Assembly (NCBI RefSeq): GCF_030053835.1
Contig: NZ_CP125655.1
Span: forward strand, 372,001-436,000
Length of the DNA stretch: 64,000 nt
Source of the DNA: Cellulomonas sp. ES6
GTDB taxonomy: Bacteria > Actinomycetota > Actinomycetes > Actinomycetales > Cellulomonadaceae
Direction: 5' to 3'
In this document: in pieces, positions 24,439 to 35,561 of the stretch
Position numbering within the stretch: the first letter of the stretch is position 1
Layout of the letters: each line of letters opens with the position of its first letter
Translations under genes and position numbers: made by a program
The notes under the pieces: model-generated
Seen by the model: only the letters and a program-made list of their open reading frames with translations
Database searches by the model: none
Told to the model about the DNA's origin: nothing

Positions 24439-25542
24439 TCAGCCGCGTCCCGCGCCGGTGGCGGCGGCCCCGTCCGGCCCCTCCGCCCGCTGCCCCGGCC
24501 GCTCGCCCGCCCGCTCGCCCGCCCGCTCCCGGGCCTGGTCCCGGCGGGCCCGCGGGTGGCTGGTCACGTAGACCTCCCGCAGCGTGTCCGGCGTCACCCT
24601 CGTGTAGATCTGCGTGGTCGTGACCGAGGCGTGCCCGAGCAGCTCCTGGACCACCCGCACGTCCGCGCCGCCGGCGAGCAGGTGGGTCGCGAACGAGTGC
24701 CGCAGCGTGTGCGGCGACACGTGCGCGGCCCCGGGCAGGCCGGCCCGCTCGGCGGCCGTGCGCAGCACCGCCCAGGCGCTCTGGCGCGACAGCCGCGCCC
24801 CGCGGGTGTTGAGGAAGACGGCCGACCCGCCGCGCCCCGCGGCGGCCAGCGCCGGCCGCGCGCGCACGAGGTACGCCTCGACGGCCTCGACCGCGTAGGC
24901 GCCGACGGGCACGACCCGCTCCTTGCTCCCCTTGCCGAACAGGCGGACGGCCGCGCGGCCGGGGGTCAGGTCCAGGTCGTCGACGTCCAGCCCGACCGCC
25001 TCCGAGATGCGCGCACCCGTGGAGTACAGGAGCTCCAGGAGCGCGCGGTCGCGCAGCGGCACCGGGCCGTCGCCCAGGGAGGCGGCCCCGAGCAGGCGCT
25101 CGACGTCGTGCGTCGAGATCGCCTTCGGCAGGCGCTGCGGCTGCTGGGGCGGGCGCACGGCGCGGGCCGGGTCGTCGGGAGCCTGGCCCTCGAGGACGGC
25201 GAACCGGTGCCAGCCCCGCACCGCCACCACGGCGCGGGCCGCGGACGACGCGGACAGCACCGCCCGGCCGTCGGAGCCCGTGCGCACCGCGGTGAGGAAG
25301 TCCTCGACGTCGCCCTCGGTCACGTCCCCGATGCCGACGCGACCGGCGCACGCGAGGTGCTCGACGTACCGCGCGAGGTCGCGGCGGTACGCGGCGAGCG
25401 TGTTGGCGGACAGCCCCCGCTCCACGGTGAGATGGGCGAGGTAGCCGTCGAGGGCGACGCGCAGCGCCGGCGGGACCTCGGGCGCGGGGCGGGCCGGGGC
25501 AGGACGGGCCGGCGCGGGCGCGGACGTGCCGCTCTCCCCCAT
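24439..25542 (-). CDS. xerD: Tyrosine recombinase XerD
   Basis: XerD resolves chromosome dimers with XerC at dif during division. The 367-residue protein has the core-binding SAM-like domain (about 30-115) and the catalytic domain (about 135-330). Catalytic residues are visible: Arg in G-A-R-I-S-E, Lys in G-K-G-S-K-E-R, His and Arg in H-T-L-R-H-S-F, His in L-G-H-A-S, and Tyr in Q-I-Y-T-R. The C-terminus has a low-complexity tail with A-G-E-R repeats from a 12-bp tandem unit (24501-24524). ATG 25540-25542 starts 26 nt after the ctaB stop. Confidence 0.94.
   Translation of the reverse strand: MGESGTSAPAPARPAPARPAPEVPPALRVALDGYLAHLTVERGLSANTLAAYRRDLARYVEHLACAGRVGIGDVTEGDVEDFLTAVRTGSDGRAVLSASSAARAVVAVRGWHRFAVLEGQAPDDPARAVRPPQQPQRLPKAISTHDVERLLGAASLGDGPVPLRDRALLELLYSTGARISEAVGLDVDDLDLTPGRAAVRLFGKGSKERVVPVGAYAVEAVEAYLVRARPALAAAGRGGSAVFLNTRGARLSRQSAWAVLRTAAERAGLPGAAHVSPHTLRHSFATHLLAGGADVRVVQELLGHASVTTTQIYTRVTPDTLREVYVTSHPRARRDQARERAGERAGERPGQRAEGPDGAAATGAGRG
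24501..24528. repeat. 12-bp tandem repeat in the xerD C-terminal tail
   Basis: GCTCGCCCGCCC occurs at 24501-24512 and 24513-24524, followed by a partial copy. It encodes A-G-E-R on the minus strand and lies outside the catalytic domain. Confidence 0.8.
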
Positions 25543-25568
25543 GGCCGTCCTCCCGGTCCGCCGTCCGC

Positions 25569-26525
25569 CTACAGCGGGAGGAACACGTCCACGGCCACCG
25601 CGACGGACAGCAGCGACAGGTACGTGATCGACCCGTGGAACACCGACATCGCGCGCAGCCTGCCGCGGCTCGGGTCCTGCGCGCGACGGTACAGCGCGAT
25701 GGTCGACCAGAGGAACCACCCGCCGAGCACCGTCGCGACGACGGCGTACACCCAGGTCATGCCGGCGACCGGCACCAGCAGCAGCGAGCACGCGATCATG
25801 GCCACGGTGTACGCGATCATCTCCCGCGCGACCTTCGCCTCGGCGGCGACGACCGGCAGCATCGGCACCCCGGCGGCGGCGTAGTCCTTGCGGAACTTCA
25901 TGGACAGCGGCCAGTAGTGCGGCGGCGTCCAGAAGAAGATCACCCCGAACAGCAGCACCGCGGCCCACGACACGCCCCCGGTGACCGAGGACCACCCGAT
26001 GAGCACGGGCATGCACCCGGCCGCGCCGCCCCACACGATGTTCTGCGGGGTCCGGCGCTTGAGGATCATCGTGTAGCCGACGACGTAGATGAGGATCGCG
26101 CCGCCGGTGAGCAGCGCGGAGGGCACGTTCACCAGCAGCGCCAGCCACGTCAGCGACGCCACGCCGAGCGCGAGGCCGAACACCAGCGCAGCGCGCGGCG
26201 TGATCTCCCCGGTCACGAGCGGCCGGCGCTTCGTGCGGTTCATGACCTGGTCGATGTCGCGGTCCAGGTAGCAGTTGAGGACGTTCGCCGAGCCCGCGGC
26301 CGCCGCCCCGCCGACGAGCGTCGCGAGCACGAGGCCGATCGGGGGGAACGTGCCCTGGGCGAGGATCATCGTCGGCAGCGTGGTGACGAGCAGCAGCTCG
26401 ATCACGCGCGGCTTCGTCAGCGCGACGTACGCGCCGACGCGGCGACTCAGCGTGCGGGGAGCGGCGCCGGCGCCGGCCGGCCGCACCGGCGGGCGGGAGG
26501 ACCCGGCGGGAGCGGCTGGGCTCAT
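25569..26525 (-). CDS. ctaB: Heme o synthase (protoheme IX farnesyltransferase)
   Basis: CtaB attaches a farnesyl group to heme b to make heme o for cytochrome oxidase. The 318-residue integral membrane protein has about nine helices. The aspartate motif [18 protein letters not shown] near residue 95 binds Mg-diphosphate, and the second motif [17 protein letters not shown] lies near residue 175. ATG 26523-26525 is chosen; upstream extension is non-conserved. It is divergent from tal. Confidence 0.96.
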   Translation of the reverse strand: MSPAAPAGSSRPPVRPAGAGAAPRTLSRRVGAYVALTKPRVIELLLVTTLPTMILAQGTFPPIGLVLATLVGGAAAAGSANVLNCYLDRDIDQVMNRTKRRPLVTGEITPRAALVFGLALGVASLTWLALLVNVPSALLTGGAILIYVVGYTMILKRRTPQNIVWGGAAGCMPVLIGWSSVTGGVSWAAVLLFGVIFFWTPPHYWPLSMKFRKDYAAAGVPMLPVVAAEAKVAREMIAYTVAMIACSLLLVPVAGMTWVYAVVATVLGGWFLWSTIALYRRAQDPSRGRLRAMSVFHGSITYLSLLSVAVAVDVFLPL

Positions 26526-26596
26526 CGTGCGCACGCTCCGGTCCTCCGCCCCTGTCGCTCGGCCCCGCGGCGGTCCGCCTGCGGATGGTTCCGGCC

Positions 26597-26602
26597 ATCG
26601 TA
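26597..26602 (-). promoter_or_regulatory. Putative -10 TACGAT of ctaB
   Basis: TACGAT on the minus strand fits TANNNT and would give a leader of about 65 nt before ATG 26525. No -35 is obvious. Confidence 0.4.
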
Positions 26603-26724
26603 CGGCCCTTTCGGCAGCAGAGGGGGCCGTCACGCGCATAGGACCTCGGTCCCAGAGGTGTGACGTCCGTCGCCCTGGCCCCCTCCCTGCTGTGGACGGA
26701 CCGGCGATCGCCCGTGCGCGGGTC

Positions 26725-26730
26725 TAGGCT
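26725..26730 (+). promoter_or_regulatory. Putative -10 TAGGCT of the tal operon
   Basis: TAGGCT fits TANNNT and would give a leader of about 115 nt before ATG 26854. No -35 is obvious. Confidence 0.4.
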
Positions 26731-26853
26731 CGAAACCGCACGCCAGGCGCGGGTGACCACCGCCCGGCGTGAGCGGCGCCCGGCCCCCCGACCGGGCACC
26801 CGTCCGTCGACGTCCCGCGGTCCGTGCGGGACGAGAAACGAGGTGGCACGACG

Positions 26854-27972
26854 ATGACTCAGGGCACCACGCCGCTCGACCAGGTGGCCGACGCGGGCGT
26901 CGCCGTCTGGCTGGACGACCTCTCCCGGGAGCGGCTGCGCACCGGCAACCTCGAGCAGCTCGTGGCCGAGCGCCGCGTCGTGGGGGTGACGACCAACCCG
27001 ACGATCTTCGCCGGCGCCCTCGCGAAGGGTGACGCCTACGACGAGCAGCTCCGGCAGCTCGCCGCGCAGGGCACCGACGTGGACGGCGCGGTCTTCGCGA
27101 TCACCACCGACGACGTGCGGGACGCCGCGGACGTGCTGCGCCCGGTGCACGACCGGACGGACGGCGTGGACGGCCGCGTCTCCATCGAGGTCGACCCGCG
27201 GCTGGCGCACGACGCGCAGGCCACCGCCGACTCCGCCCGGGCGCTGTGGTCGACCATCGACCGCCCGAACGTCTTCATCAAGATCCCGGCGACGCTGGAC
27301 GGGCTGCACGCGATCTCCGACGTGCTCGCCGACGGCATCAGCGTCAACGTCACGCTGATCTTCTCGCTCGATCGCTACCGGGCGGTGCTCGACGCGTTCC
27401 TCGACGGCATGGAGCGCGCCCGCGCGAACGGGCACGACCTGGCCCCGATCGCCTCGGTGGCGTCGTTCTTCGTCTCGCGCGTGGACGCCGCGATCGACCC
27501 GCGCCTCGACGAGATCGGCTCCCCGGAGGCGGCGGCGCTGCGCGGGCAGGCCGCCATCGCCAACGCCCGCCTCGCCTACGGCGTGTACCAGGAGGTCGTG
27601 GCGGGCGAGCGCTGGCAGTCGCTCGCCGCCGCCGGCGCGAGGCCGCAGCGGCCGCTCTGGGCGTCCACCGGCGTCAAGGACAAGGCGTACCCCGACACGC
27701 GCTACGTCGACGAGCTGGTCGTCGCGGGCGTCGTCAACACGATGCCGGAGGCCACCCTCCACGCGGTCGCCGACCACGGGAACTTCCGCGGTGACACGGT
27801 CACCGGCACGCAGGCCGAGGCGCAGCGCGTCGTCGAGGGCCTCGCCGCGCTGGGCATCTCGATCGACGAGGTCACCGACCAGCTCGAGCGCGAGGGCGTC
27901 GAGAAGTTCGAGAAGTCCTGGACGGAGCTCCTCGAGACGGTGCAGGACGGCCTGGGCCAGGTGACCGCGTGA
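26854..27972 (+). CDS. tal: Transaldolase
   Basis: Transaldolase moves a dihydroxyacetone unit from sedoheptulose-7-phosphate to glyceraldehyde-3-phosphate in the non-oxidative pentose phosphate pathway. The 372-residue protein has the motif G-V-T-T-N-P-T-I-F near residue 45 and the Schiff-base lysine in N-V-F-I-K-I-P-A-T (Lys143). ATG 26854 is chosen because AGGTGG lies about 8 nt upstream; a GTG ten codons earlier is less likely. Its stop overlaps the zwf start as GTGA. Confidence 0.96.
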   Translation: MTQGTTPLDQVADAGVAVWLDDLSRERLRTGNLEQLVAERRVVGVTTNPTIFAGALAKGDAYDEQLRQLAAQGTDVDGAVFAITTDDVRDAADVLRPVHDRTDGVDGRVSIEVDPRLAHDAQATADSARALWSTIDRPNVFIKIPATLDGLHAISDVLADGISVNVTLIFSLDRYRAVLDAFLDGMERARANGHDLAPIASVASFFVSRVDAAIDPRLDEIGSPEAAALRGQAAIANARLAYGVYQEVVAGERWQSLAAAGARPQRPLWASTGVKDKAYPDTRYVDELVVAGVVNTMPEATLHAVADHGNFRGDTVTGTQAEAQRVVEGLAALGISIDEVTDQLEREGVEKFEKSWTELLETVQDGLGQVTA

Positions 27973-29510
27973 GGCCCGCGAAGGTCACGCCCGAGCACAA
28001 CCCCCTGCGCGACCCGCGGGACCGCCGGCTCCCCCGGATCGCCGGCCCGTCCGGCCTCGTGATCTTCGGCGTCACCGGCGACCTCGCCCGCAAGAAGCTC
28101 ATGCCCGCGGTGTACGACCTGACGAACCGCGGCCTGCTGCCGCCCGGCTTCGCGCTCACCGGGTTCGCCCGGCGCGACTGGGAGGACCAGGACTTCGCGC
28201 AGATCGTCCACGACTCCGTCAAGGAGCACGCCCGCACCCCGTTCCGCGAGGCGACGTGGCGGCAGCTCTCCGAGGGCATCCGGTTCGTCCAGGGCTCCTT
28301 CGACGACGACGACGCGTTCGACCGGCTCCGCACGACGGTGGAGGACCTGGACGTCTCGCGGGGCACGGCGGGCAACCACGCGTTCTACCTGTCGGTGCCG
28401 CCCAGCGCGTTCCCGGTGGTCTGCAAGCAGCTCGCCCGCTCCGGCCTGTCGCAGCCGGTCGAGGGCGCGTGGCGGCGCGTGGTCATCGAGAAGCCGTTCG
28501 GGCACGACCTGCAGTCCGCCCGCGAGCTCAACGACGTGGTGTCCCAGGTGTTCAGCCCGGACGACGTGTTCCGCATCGACCACTACCTGGGCAAGGAGAC
28601 CGTCCAGAACCTGCTGGCGCTGCGGTTCGCGAACCAGATGTTCGAGCCGATCTGGAACGCCAACTACGTCGACCACGTGCAGATCACGATGGCCGAGGAC
28701 ATCGGCGTCGGCGGTCGCGCCGGGTACTACGACGGCATCGGCGCGGCCCGCGACGTCATCCAGAACCACCTGCTGCAGCTCCTCGCCCTCACGGCGATGG
28801 AGGAGCCCGTCACGTTCGACGCCAAGGACCTCACCGCCGAGAAGATCAAGGTCCTGTCCGCGGTCCGGCTCCCCAAGGACCTCGGCAAGCACACCGCGCG
28901 CGGGCAGTACGCCGCGGGCTGGCAGGGCGGCGAGCGCGTGGTCGGCTACCTCGACGAGGGCGGCTTCGACCCGAACTCGACCACCGAGACGTTCGCCGCC
29001 ATCCGCGTCGACGTCGACACCCGCCGCTGGGCGGGCGTGCCGTTCTACCTGCGCACCGGCAAGCGCCTGGGCCGGCGCGTCACGGAGATCGCGGTCGTGT
29101 TCAAGAAGGCGCCGCACCTGCCGTTCGAGTCCACCGCGACCGAGGAGCTCGGCAAGAACGCGCTCGTCATCCGCGTGCAGCCGGACGAGGGCGTGACCCT
29201 GCGGTTCGGCGCGAAGGTCCCGGGCACCGCGATGGAGGTCCGCGACGTCACGATGGACTTCGGCTACGGCCACTCGTTCACCGAGGCGTCGCCCGAGGCG
29301 TACGAGCGCCTCATCCTCGACGTGCTGCTCGGCGACCCGCCGCTGTTCCCGCGCCACGAGGAGGTCGAGCTCTCCTGGAAGATCCTCGACCCCATCACGT
29401 CCTACTGGGCGGGCAGGGGCCGGCCGGACGCGTACCGCGCCGGGACCTGGGGGCCGGAGTCGGCCGACCGCATGATGGAGCGCGACGGACGAGCCTGGAG
29501 GCGACCGTGA
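27969..29510 (+). CDS. zwf: Glucose-6-phosphate dehydrogenase
   Basis: Zwf oxidises glucose-6-phosphate to 6-phosphogluconolactone and makes NADPH. The 513-residue protein has the NADP-binding [10 protein letters not shown] (residues 34-43), V-I-E-K-P-F-G, and the active-site motif [12 protein letters not shown] 27969-27971 overlaps the tal stop, and the zwf stop overlaps the opcA start. OpcA downstream is its known assembly partner in actinobacteria. Confidence 0.97.
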   Translation: MRPAKVTPEHNPLRDPRDRRLPRIAGPSGLVIFGVTGDLARKKLMPAVYDLTNRGLLPPGFALTGFARRDWEDQDFAQIVHDSVKEHARTPFREATWRQLSEGIRFVQGSFDDDDAFDRLRTTVEDLDVSRGTAGNHAFYLSVPPSAFPVVCKQLARSGLSQPVEGAWRRVVIEKPFGHDLQSARELNDVVSQVFSPDDVFRIDHYLGKETVQNLLALRFANQMFEPIWNANYVDHVQITMAEDIGVGGRAGYYDGIGAARDVIQNHLLQLLALTAMEEPVTFDAKDLTAEKIKVLSAVRLPKDLGKHTARGQYAAGWQGGERVVGYLDEGGFDPNSTTETFAAIRVDVDTRRWAGVPFYLRTGKRLGRRVTEIAVVFKKAPHLPFESTATEELGKNALVIRVQPDEGVTLRFGAKVPGTAMEVRDVTMDFGYGHSFTEASPEAYERLILDVLLGDPPLFPRHEEVELSWKILDPITSYWAGRGRPDAYRAGTWGPESADRMMERDGRAWRRP

Positions 29511-30424
29511 TCATCGACCTGCCGAAGACGACCACCCGCGACATCAACAAGCGGCTGGTGCAGGAGCGGGACGAGGGCGGCGCCGTCGCGCTGGGCCGGG
29601 TCCTGACGCTCATCATCGACGTCGGCCCGCACGACCCGGAGGACGCGATCGCCGCCGCGAACGACGCCTCCCGCGAGCACCCGTGCCGCGTCATCGTCCT
29701 GACCGAGGAGGGGCCGGGCGAGGACTCCGAGCTCGACGCCCAGATCCGGCTCGGCGGCGACGCCGGGGCCTCCGAGGTCGTCATCCTGCAGCCCTCGCAG
29801 GCGCAGGCACGGCACCTCGACACGCTCGTCCTGCCCCTGCTGCTGCCCGACGCGCCGATCGTGGCGTGGTGGCCGTACGACGTCCCGGAGGACCCGTCGC
29901 AGCACCCGATCGGCCAGCTCGCCCGCCGCCGGATCACGGACTCCACGGAGTGCGCGAACCCGTCCCGGACGCTGCACCGGCTGGCGGAGACCTACGCCGA
30001 GGGCGACACCGACCTGGCGTGGACGCGCACCACCCTGTGGCGCGGCCTCATCGCCGCGACGCTCGACCAGCCGCCGTTCGAGTCCGTGCAGCGCGCCGTC
30101 GTCGCCGGCGAGAGCACGCACCCGTCCGTCGACCTCATGGCCGCGTGGCTCGGGTGGGCGCTGAACTGCCCGGTGGAGATCGAGCGCCAGGCCGACGCCC
30201 CGGCGATCACCCAGGTGCGGCTCGAGCGCCGGTCCGGGCCCATCGTGCTGGACCGGCCCGACGGCAAGACCGCCGCGCTGCGCCAGCCCGACCAGCCCGA
30301 GCACCGCATCGCCCTGCCCATCCGGCAGCTGCGCGAGTGCCTGGCCGAGGAGCTCCGGCGCCTCGACGCCGACGAGGTCTACGGCGAGGTGCTGCGCAAG
30401 GGCCTGACGAAGGTGGGCGCGTGA
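29507..30424 (+). CDS. opcA: Glucose-6-phosphate dehydrogenase assembly protein OpcA
   Basis: OpcA is an allosteric or assembly partner of G6PDH in actinobacteria and cyanobacteria. The 305-residue protein opens with the family signature [16 protein letters not shown]. It also has P-I-V-A-W-W-P near residue 122 and D-S-T-E-C near residue 145. GTG 29507-29509 overlaps the zwf stop as GTGA, and the stop overlaps the pgl start the same way. Confidence 0.96.
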   Translation: MIIDLPKTTTRDINKRLVQERDEGGAVALGRVLTLIIDVGPHDPEDAIAAANDASREHPCRVIVLTEEGPGEDSELDAQIRLGGDAGASEVVILQPSQAQARHLDTLVLPLLLPDAPIVAWWPYDVPEDPSQHPIGQLARRRITDSTECANPSRTLHRLAETYAEGDTDLAWTRTTLWRGLIAATLDQPPFESVQRAVVAGESTHPSVDLMAAWLGWALNCPVEIERQADAPAITQVRLERRSGPIVLDRPDGKTAALRQPDQPEHRIALPIRQLRECLAEELRRLDADEVYGEVLRKGLTKVGA

Positions 30425-31200
30425 CGGCCGGCGCGGGCGCCCCGCGCACCGTGCTGGTCCACCCGGACGCCACCGTCCTCGCCGAGGCCACCGCCGCGCG
30501 TCTCATCACCCGGCTGGTCGACCTGCAGTCCGCGGCCGCTCCCGTGCACGTGGTCCTCACCGGCGGCACGGTCGGCATCCGGACGCTCGCGGCCGTCGCG
30601 GCGTCACCGGCCCGCGACGCCGTGGACTGGTCCGGCGTGCACCTGTGGTGGGGCGACGAGCGGTTCCTGCCCGACGGCGACGCCGACCGCAACGAGACCC
30701 AGGCGCGTGACGCGCTGCTCGACGCGCTCGGCGACGCCCTGCCCGCCGCGAACGTCCACCCCGTGCGCCCGCTGGACGAGGCCGCCGGCGTCGCGACCCC
30801 GGAGGACGCCGCCGCCGCGTACGCCGCCGAGCTCGCCGCCTTCGCCCCCGAGGGTGCCGACGTGCCGGCGTTCGACGTGCTCATGCTCGGCATGGGCCCG
30901 GACGGGCACGTCGCGTCGCTGTTCCCCGGCCACGAGGCGCTCGACGTCACCGGCGTCCCCACGGTGGGCGTGCACGGCTCCCCCAAGCCGCCGCCGCTGC
31001 GCGTGTCGCTGACGTTCGAGGCCCTGCGGGCAGCCCGGGAGGTGTGGGTCGTCGCGGCCGGCGCCGAGAAGGCGGGCGCCGTCGCGTCCGCCCTGTCGGA
31101 CGCCCCCGTGGAGCGGACCCCCGCCGCCGGTGCACGGGGCACCGACCGCACGCTGTGGCTCGTCGACGCCGCCGCCGTGTCGGAGGTCGGCGCGGGCTGA
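30421..31200 (+). CDS. pgl: 6-phosphogluconolactonase
   Basis: Pgl hydrolyses 6-phosphogluconolactone, the second step of the oxidative pentose phosphate pathway. The 259-residue protein has L-T-G-G-T-V near residue 47, W-G-D-E-R-F-L-P near residue 78, and G-M-G-P-D-G-H-V-A-S-L-F-P-G-H near residue 160, which is the active-site region. The start overlaps the opcA stop. It ends the tal-zwf-opcA-pgl operon and is followed by an unusual repeat cluster. Confidence 0.96.
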   Translation: MTAGAGAPRTVLVHPDATVLAEATAARLITRLVDLQSAAAPVHVVLTGGTVGIRTLAAVAASPARDAVDWSGVHLWWGDERFLPDGDADRNETQARDALLDALGDALPAANVHPVRPLDEAAGVATPEDAAAAYAAELAAFAPEGADVPAFDVLMLGMGPDGHVASLFPGHEALDVTGVPTVGVHGSPKPPPLRVSLTFEALRAAREVWVVAAGAEKAGAVASALSDAPVERTPAAGARGTDRTLWLVDAAAVSEVGAG

Positions 31201-31248
31201 GCCCCGCCGCGCACGGGGTCCTCCCCCTCGCGCCCTGCCGTCGGCCCA

Positions 31249-31336
31249 CGAGGTCGTCACCTCTGGCCGAAGTCGTCACGTCTGGCCGAGGTCGTCAGCT
31301 CCACGGGACGACCTCGGCCGGAAGTGACGATCTCGC
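31249..31336. repeat. 19-bp unit cluster with direct and inverted copies
   Basis: Two direct copies of a 19-bp unit (consensus CGAGGTCGTCACCTCTGGC) occupy 31249-31267 and 31268-31286. A third copy begins at 31287 and diverges after 11 bases. A shortened and then a full degenerate copy follow in inverted orientation (to about 31336). Direct and inverted copies together create the hairpin at 31284-31319. I see no coding potential. Confidence 0.75.
31284..31319. terminator. 13-bp hairpin downstream of pgl
   Basis: GGCCGAGGTCGTC (31284-31296) and GACGACCTCGGCC (31307-31319) pair perfectly over 13 bp around a 10-nt loop. It begins 84 nt after the pgl stop codon. It may terminate the operon; it is also part of the repeat cluster. 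Confidence 0.5.
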
Positions 31337-31340
31337 AAGG

Positions 31341-31387
31341 ACCGGGCGCCGCGCCGGGTCACCGGGCGCCCCGCTGGACCGGGCGCC
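31341..31387. repeat. Three copies of ACCGGGCGCC
   Basis: The exact 10-mer ACCGGGCGCC starts at 31341, 31361 and 31378. Part-complementary blocks such as GGCGCC lie between them. The copies are not evenly spaced. No function can be assigned. Confidence 0.6.
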
Positions 31388-31427
31388 GTGCCCGGTCAGC
31401 AGGGCGCCTCCCCGCGCCGTGGACGGG

Positions 31428-31460
31428 AACGGCCCCGCAGCATCACGCTGCGGGGCCGTT
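31428..31460. terminator. Bidirectional terminator between pgl and rbpA
   Basis: Arms AACGGCCCCGCAG (31428-31440) and CTGCGGGGCCGTT (31448-31460) are perfectly complementary over 13 bp with a 7-nt loop. It lies 27 nt past the rbpA stop on the minus strand and serves the convergent pgl operon too. Confidence 0.85.
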
Positions 31461-31487
31461 CTCCTCGGTCGTGCGGTGCCGGCTGCC

Positions 31488-31844
31488 TCAGCGCAGCCGG
31501 CCGCCGCGCCGCGCGCGCAGGGCGGCGAGGGCCTCGTCGAGGATCGCCTCGCCGTCCTCGGCGGACCGGCGCTCCTTCACGTACGCGAGGTGCGTCTTGT
31601 ACGGCTCGTTCCGGACGGGCGACGGCGGGTTCGCCTGGTCCTGCCCGGCGGGGAACCCGCAGCGCGGGCAGTCCCAGGTCTCGGGTGCCTCCTCGGCGGC
31701 CTCCTCGGCGAACGAGGGCCGCGTCTCGTGGCCGTTCGCGCACCAGTAGGAGATCCAGATCCGAGGGGCGGCGTCGCCGCGCTCGGCCTCGCCCATGGGG
31801 CCCGCACCGACGCGGGACCCCCGGATCGCGCTTCCGCTCGCCAT
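31488..31844 (-). CDS. rbpA: RNA polymerase-binding protein RbpA
   Basis: RbpA binds the principal sigma factor and RNA polymerase and stabilises the open complex; it is specific to actinobacteria. The 118-residue protein has the core domain with Y-W-C-A-N-G-H-E-T and W-D-C-P-R-C-G-F-P-A-G, holding the zinc-type Cys pairs. The basic linker and sigma-interacting region follow (K-T-H-L-A-Y-V-K-E-R-R-S and E-A-I-L-D-E-A-L). ATG 31842-31844 is preferred. It is 10 nt downstream of the secG stop. Confidence 0.96.
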   Translation of the reverse strand: MASGSAIRGSRVGAGPMGEAERGDAAPRIWISYWCANGHETRPSFAEEAAEEAPETWDCPRCGFPAGQDQANPPSPVRNEPYKTHLAYVKERRSAEDGEAILDEALAALRARRGGRLR

Positions 31845-31854
31845 GTCCGCCCCC

Positions 31855-32097
31855 TCAGCTCACGCGCTCGACGAGGCCGAGCAGCACGATGGCGACCGCC
31901 CACACCAGGCTGACGCCCACGGTGATGCGGTTCAGGTTCCGCTCCGCGACGCCCGAGCTGCCGGCGCTGGACGTGATGCCGCCGCCGAACATGTCCGACA
32001 GGCCACCGCCCTTGCCCTTGTGCAGCAGGACGAGCGGGACGAGCAGCAGGCTCGTGACCACCAGGAGGACCTGGAGGGCGATGGTGAGGGCTGTCAC
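31855..32097 (-). CDS. secG: Preprotein translocase subunit SecG
   Basis: SecG is the small partner of SecYE in the export channel. The 80-residue protein has two membrane helices (about 2-25 and 58-77) joined by a loop with H-K-G-K-G-G-G-L-S-D-M-F-G-G, a hallmark of SecG. GTG 32095-32097 is the start that begins right at the first helix. It follows tpiA in the same orientation but a terminator separates them, and a -10-like TACCCT lies at 32168-32173. Confidence 0.94.
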   Translation of the reverse strand: MTALTIALQVLLVVTSLLLVPLVLLHKGKGGGLSDMFGGGITSSAGSSGVAERNLNRITVGVSLVWAVAIVLLGLVERVS

Positions 32098-32167
32098 GAC
32101 GGTGTCTGACTTCCTTGCTCGGGATGCCGGGCCGCGGGACGGCCTGGTCGGGTGTGGACCGCGGTCC

Positions 32168-32173
32168 AGGGTA
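32168..32173 (-). promoter_or_regulatory. Putative -10 TACCCT of secG-rbpA
   Basis: TACCCT on the minus strand fits TANNNT and would give a leader of about 60-65 nt before GTG 32097. It lies downstream of the tpiA terminator. Confidence 0.4.
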
Positions 32174-32240
32174 GGCGACGCGCAGCCGGGGAATCCAGCG
32201 ACGCGGTGCCGGGCCGGGGGTGTGTCCCCCGGTCGGTGCC

Positions 32241-32272
32241 GGGGCGGACGGGGTGACGACCCCGTCCGCCCC
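32241..32272 (-). terminator. Terminator downstream of tpiA
   Basis: Arms GGGGCGGACGGGGT (32241-32254) and ACCCCGTCCGCCCC (32259-32272) pair perfectly over 14 bp with a GACG loop. It is 13 nt past the tpiA stop. Confidence 0.88.
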
Positions 32273-32285
32273 GCCACCGGGTGGC

Positions 32286-33074
<789 letters not shown>

Positions 33075-33078
33075 GGGT

Positions 33079-34266
33079 TCAGTCCTCCAGGACCGCGATG
33101 CCGGGGAGGGTCTTGCCCTCCAGGAGCTCCAGCGACGCGCCGCCGCCGGTCGAGATGTGGCCGAAGCCCGCCTCGTCGAAGCCGAGCAGGCGCACGGCCG
33201 CGGCCGAGTCGCCGCCGCCGACGATGGAGAAGCCCTCGGTGTCGACGAGCGCCTGCGCGACGGCCTTGGTGCCGCCGGCGTAGGCCGCGCGCTCGAACAC
33301 GCCCATCGGGCCGTTCCAGGCGATCGTCCTGGCGCCGAGGATCGCGTCGCGGAACAGCTCGCCGGACTTCGGGCCGATGTCGAGGCCCATCTTGTCGGCG
33401 GGGATCGCGTCGACGGCGACGACCTCGAAGTCGTCCGAGCCGAACTCGGGCGCGACCAGGGTGTCGACGGGCAGGACGATCTCGACGCCGGCCTCCTGGG
33501 CCTGGGCGAGGTAGCCCTTGACGGTCTCGACCTGGTCCTCCTCGAGCAGTGAGGAGCCGACCTCGTGGCCCTGGGCCTTGAGGAAGGTGAACATCATGCC
33601 GCCGCCGATGAGGAGCTTGTCGGCCTTGGTGATGAGGTTGCCGATGACGCCGAGCTTGTCGGAGACCTTCGCGCCGCCGAGCACGACGACGTAGGGGCGC
33701 TCCGGGTCCTCGACGGCCTTGCGCAGCGCCTCGACCTCGGTGAGGACGAGCGTGCCCGCGGCGTGCGGCAGGCGCAGCGCGACGTCGTAGACCGACGCCT
33801 GCTTGCGGTGCACGACGCCGAAGCCGTCGGAGACGAACGCGTCGGCCAGCTGGGCCAGCTCGTCGGCGAGCTCGCCGCGGACGGCGTCGTCCTTCGAGGT
33901 CTCGCGGGCGTCGAAGCGGATGTTCTCGAGCAGGGCGATCTGGCCGTCCTCGAGCGCCGCGACGGTGGCCTTGGCGGAGTCGCCCACGACGTCCTCGGCG
34001 AGCGCGACGGGCCGGCCGAGCAGCTCGCCCAGGCGGGCCGCGACGGGCGCCAGCGAGTACTTCGGGTCCGGCTCGCCCTTCGGGCGGCCGAGGTGCGCGG
34101 TCACGACGACCCGGGCGCCCGCGTCCAGCAGGGTGGTCAGGGTCGGGAGCGCGGCGCGGATGCGGCCGTCGTCGGTGATGGTCGTGCCGTCGAGCGGCAC
34201 GTTGAAGTCGGAGCGGACGAGCACGCGCTTGCCGCGCAGGTCGCCGAGGTCCTCGATGGTCTTCAT
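33079..34266 (-). CDS. pgk: Phosphoglycerate kinase
   Basis: Pgk transfers phosphate from 1,3-bisphosphoglycerate to ADP. The 395-residue protein has R-S-D-F-N-V-P-L-D near residue 17, A-H-L-G-R-P-K-G near residue 58, and the nucleotide-binding G-G-G-D-S-A-A-A near residue 349. ATG 34264-34266 is the clear start. A strong hairpin separates it from gap; tpiA follows by 4 nt. Confidence 0.98.
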   Translation of the reverse strand: MKTIEDLGDLRGKRVLVRSDFNVPLDGTTITDDGRIRAALPTLTTLLDAGARVVVTAHLGRPKGEPDPKYSLAPVAARLGELLGRPVALAEDVVGDSAKATVAALEDGQIALLENIRFDARETSKDDAVRGELADELAQLADAFVSDGFGVVHRKQASVYDVALRLPHAAGTLVLTEVEALRKAVEDPERPYVVVLGGAKVSDKLGVIGNLITKADKLLIGGGMMFTFLKAQGHEVGSSLLEEDQVETVKGYLAQAQEAGVEIVLPVDTLVAPEFGSDDFEVVAVDAIPADKMGLDIGPKSGELFRDAILGARTIAWNGPMGVFERAAYAGGTKAVAQALVDTEGFSIVGGGDSAAAVRLLGFDEAGFGHISTGGGASLELLEGKTLPGIAVLED

Positions 34267-34338
34267 GCTCTCCTACCTTGCTGGGGAGGCCACCGCGGCG
34301 CGGCGACCGAGGGGGGCCGGCAGGGCCCGGTCACAGCA

Positions 34339-34384
34339 GCGTCCGCGTACGCCGGGGCCGTAGGACCCGGGCGTACGCGGACGC
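34339..34384 (-). terminator. 15-bp hairpin between gap and pgk
   Basis: GCGTCCGCGTACGCC (34339-34353) and GGCGTACGCGGACGC (34370-34384) pair perfectly over 15 bp with a 16-nt loop. It sits between the gap stop and pgk start. It may terminate part of the gap transcript or mark an RNA processing site that keeps gap mRNA more abundant. Confidence 0.7.
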
Positions 34385-34414
34385 ATGACCGTTGCTACCG
34401 GTGCGGGGCTGACG

Positions 34415-35512
<1,098 letters not shown>

Positions 35513-35553
35513 TCACACGAACTTGACCCGCGCGAGGCCTCCGGATGGGTAAG

Positions 35554-35561
35554 AGCCTATA
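35554..35561 (-). promoter_or_regulatory. Putative gap promoter TATAGGCT
   Basis: TATAGGCT on the minus strand contains the TANNNT hexamer TAGGCT and is one of the few A/T-rich spots in this intergenic region. A 10-bp perfect palindrome, GACCTAGGTC at 35584-35593, lies about 25 bp upstream, near -41 relative to the predicted start, where an operator could sit. The gap leader would be about 130 nt. Confidence 0.5.

Larger units (their letters stand above)
26526..26853. other. Divergent ctaB/tal intergenic region
   Basis: This 328-nt stretch holds no convincing gene on either strand. It contains candidate -10 elements for ctaB (minus, 26597-26602) and tal (plus, 26725-26730) and the tal ribosome-binding site. 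In many actinobacteria transketolase (tkt) lies between ctaB and tal; no remnant of it is visible here. Confidence 0.6.

Noticed and set aside
20891..24571. 1,226-codon plus-strand open frame over scpA, scpB and parA
   Set aside because: It is a shadow of well-conserved genes on the other strand and has no recognisable domain.
26597..26700. Leaderless small ORF beginning within the ctaB promoter element
   Set aside because: Its ATG overlaps the predicted -10 itself and the frame is a shadow without conservation signs.
26824..26853. Longer transaldolase from GTG 26824
   Set aside because: AGGTGG upstream of ATG 26854 fits better, and the extra ten residues are not typical of the family.
31249..31305. 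Possible CRISPR array
   Set aside because: The 19-bp units are directly adjacent with no spacers, there are only two full copies, and no cas genes are near.
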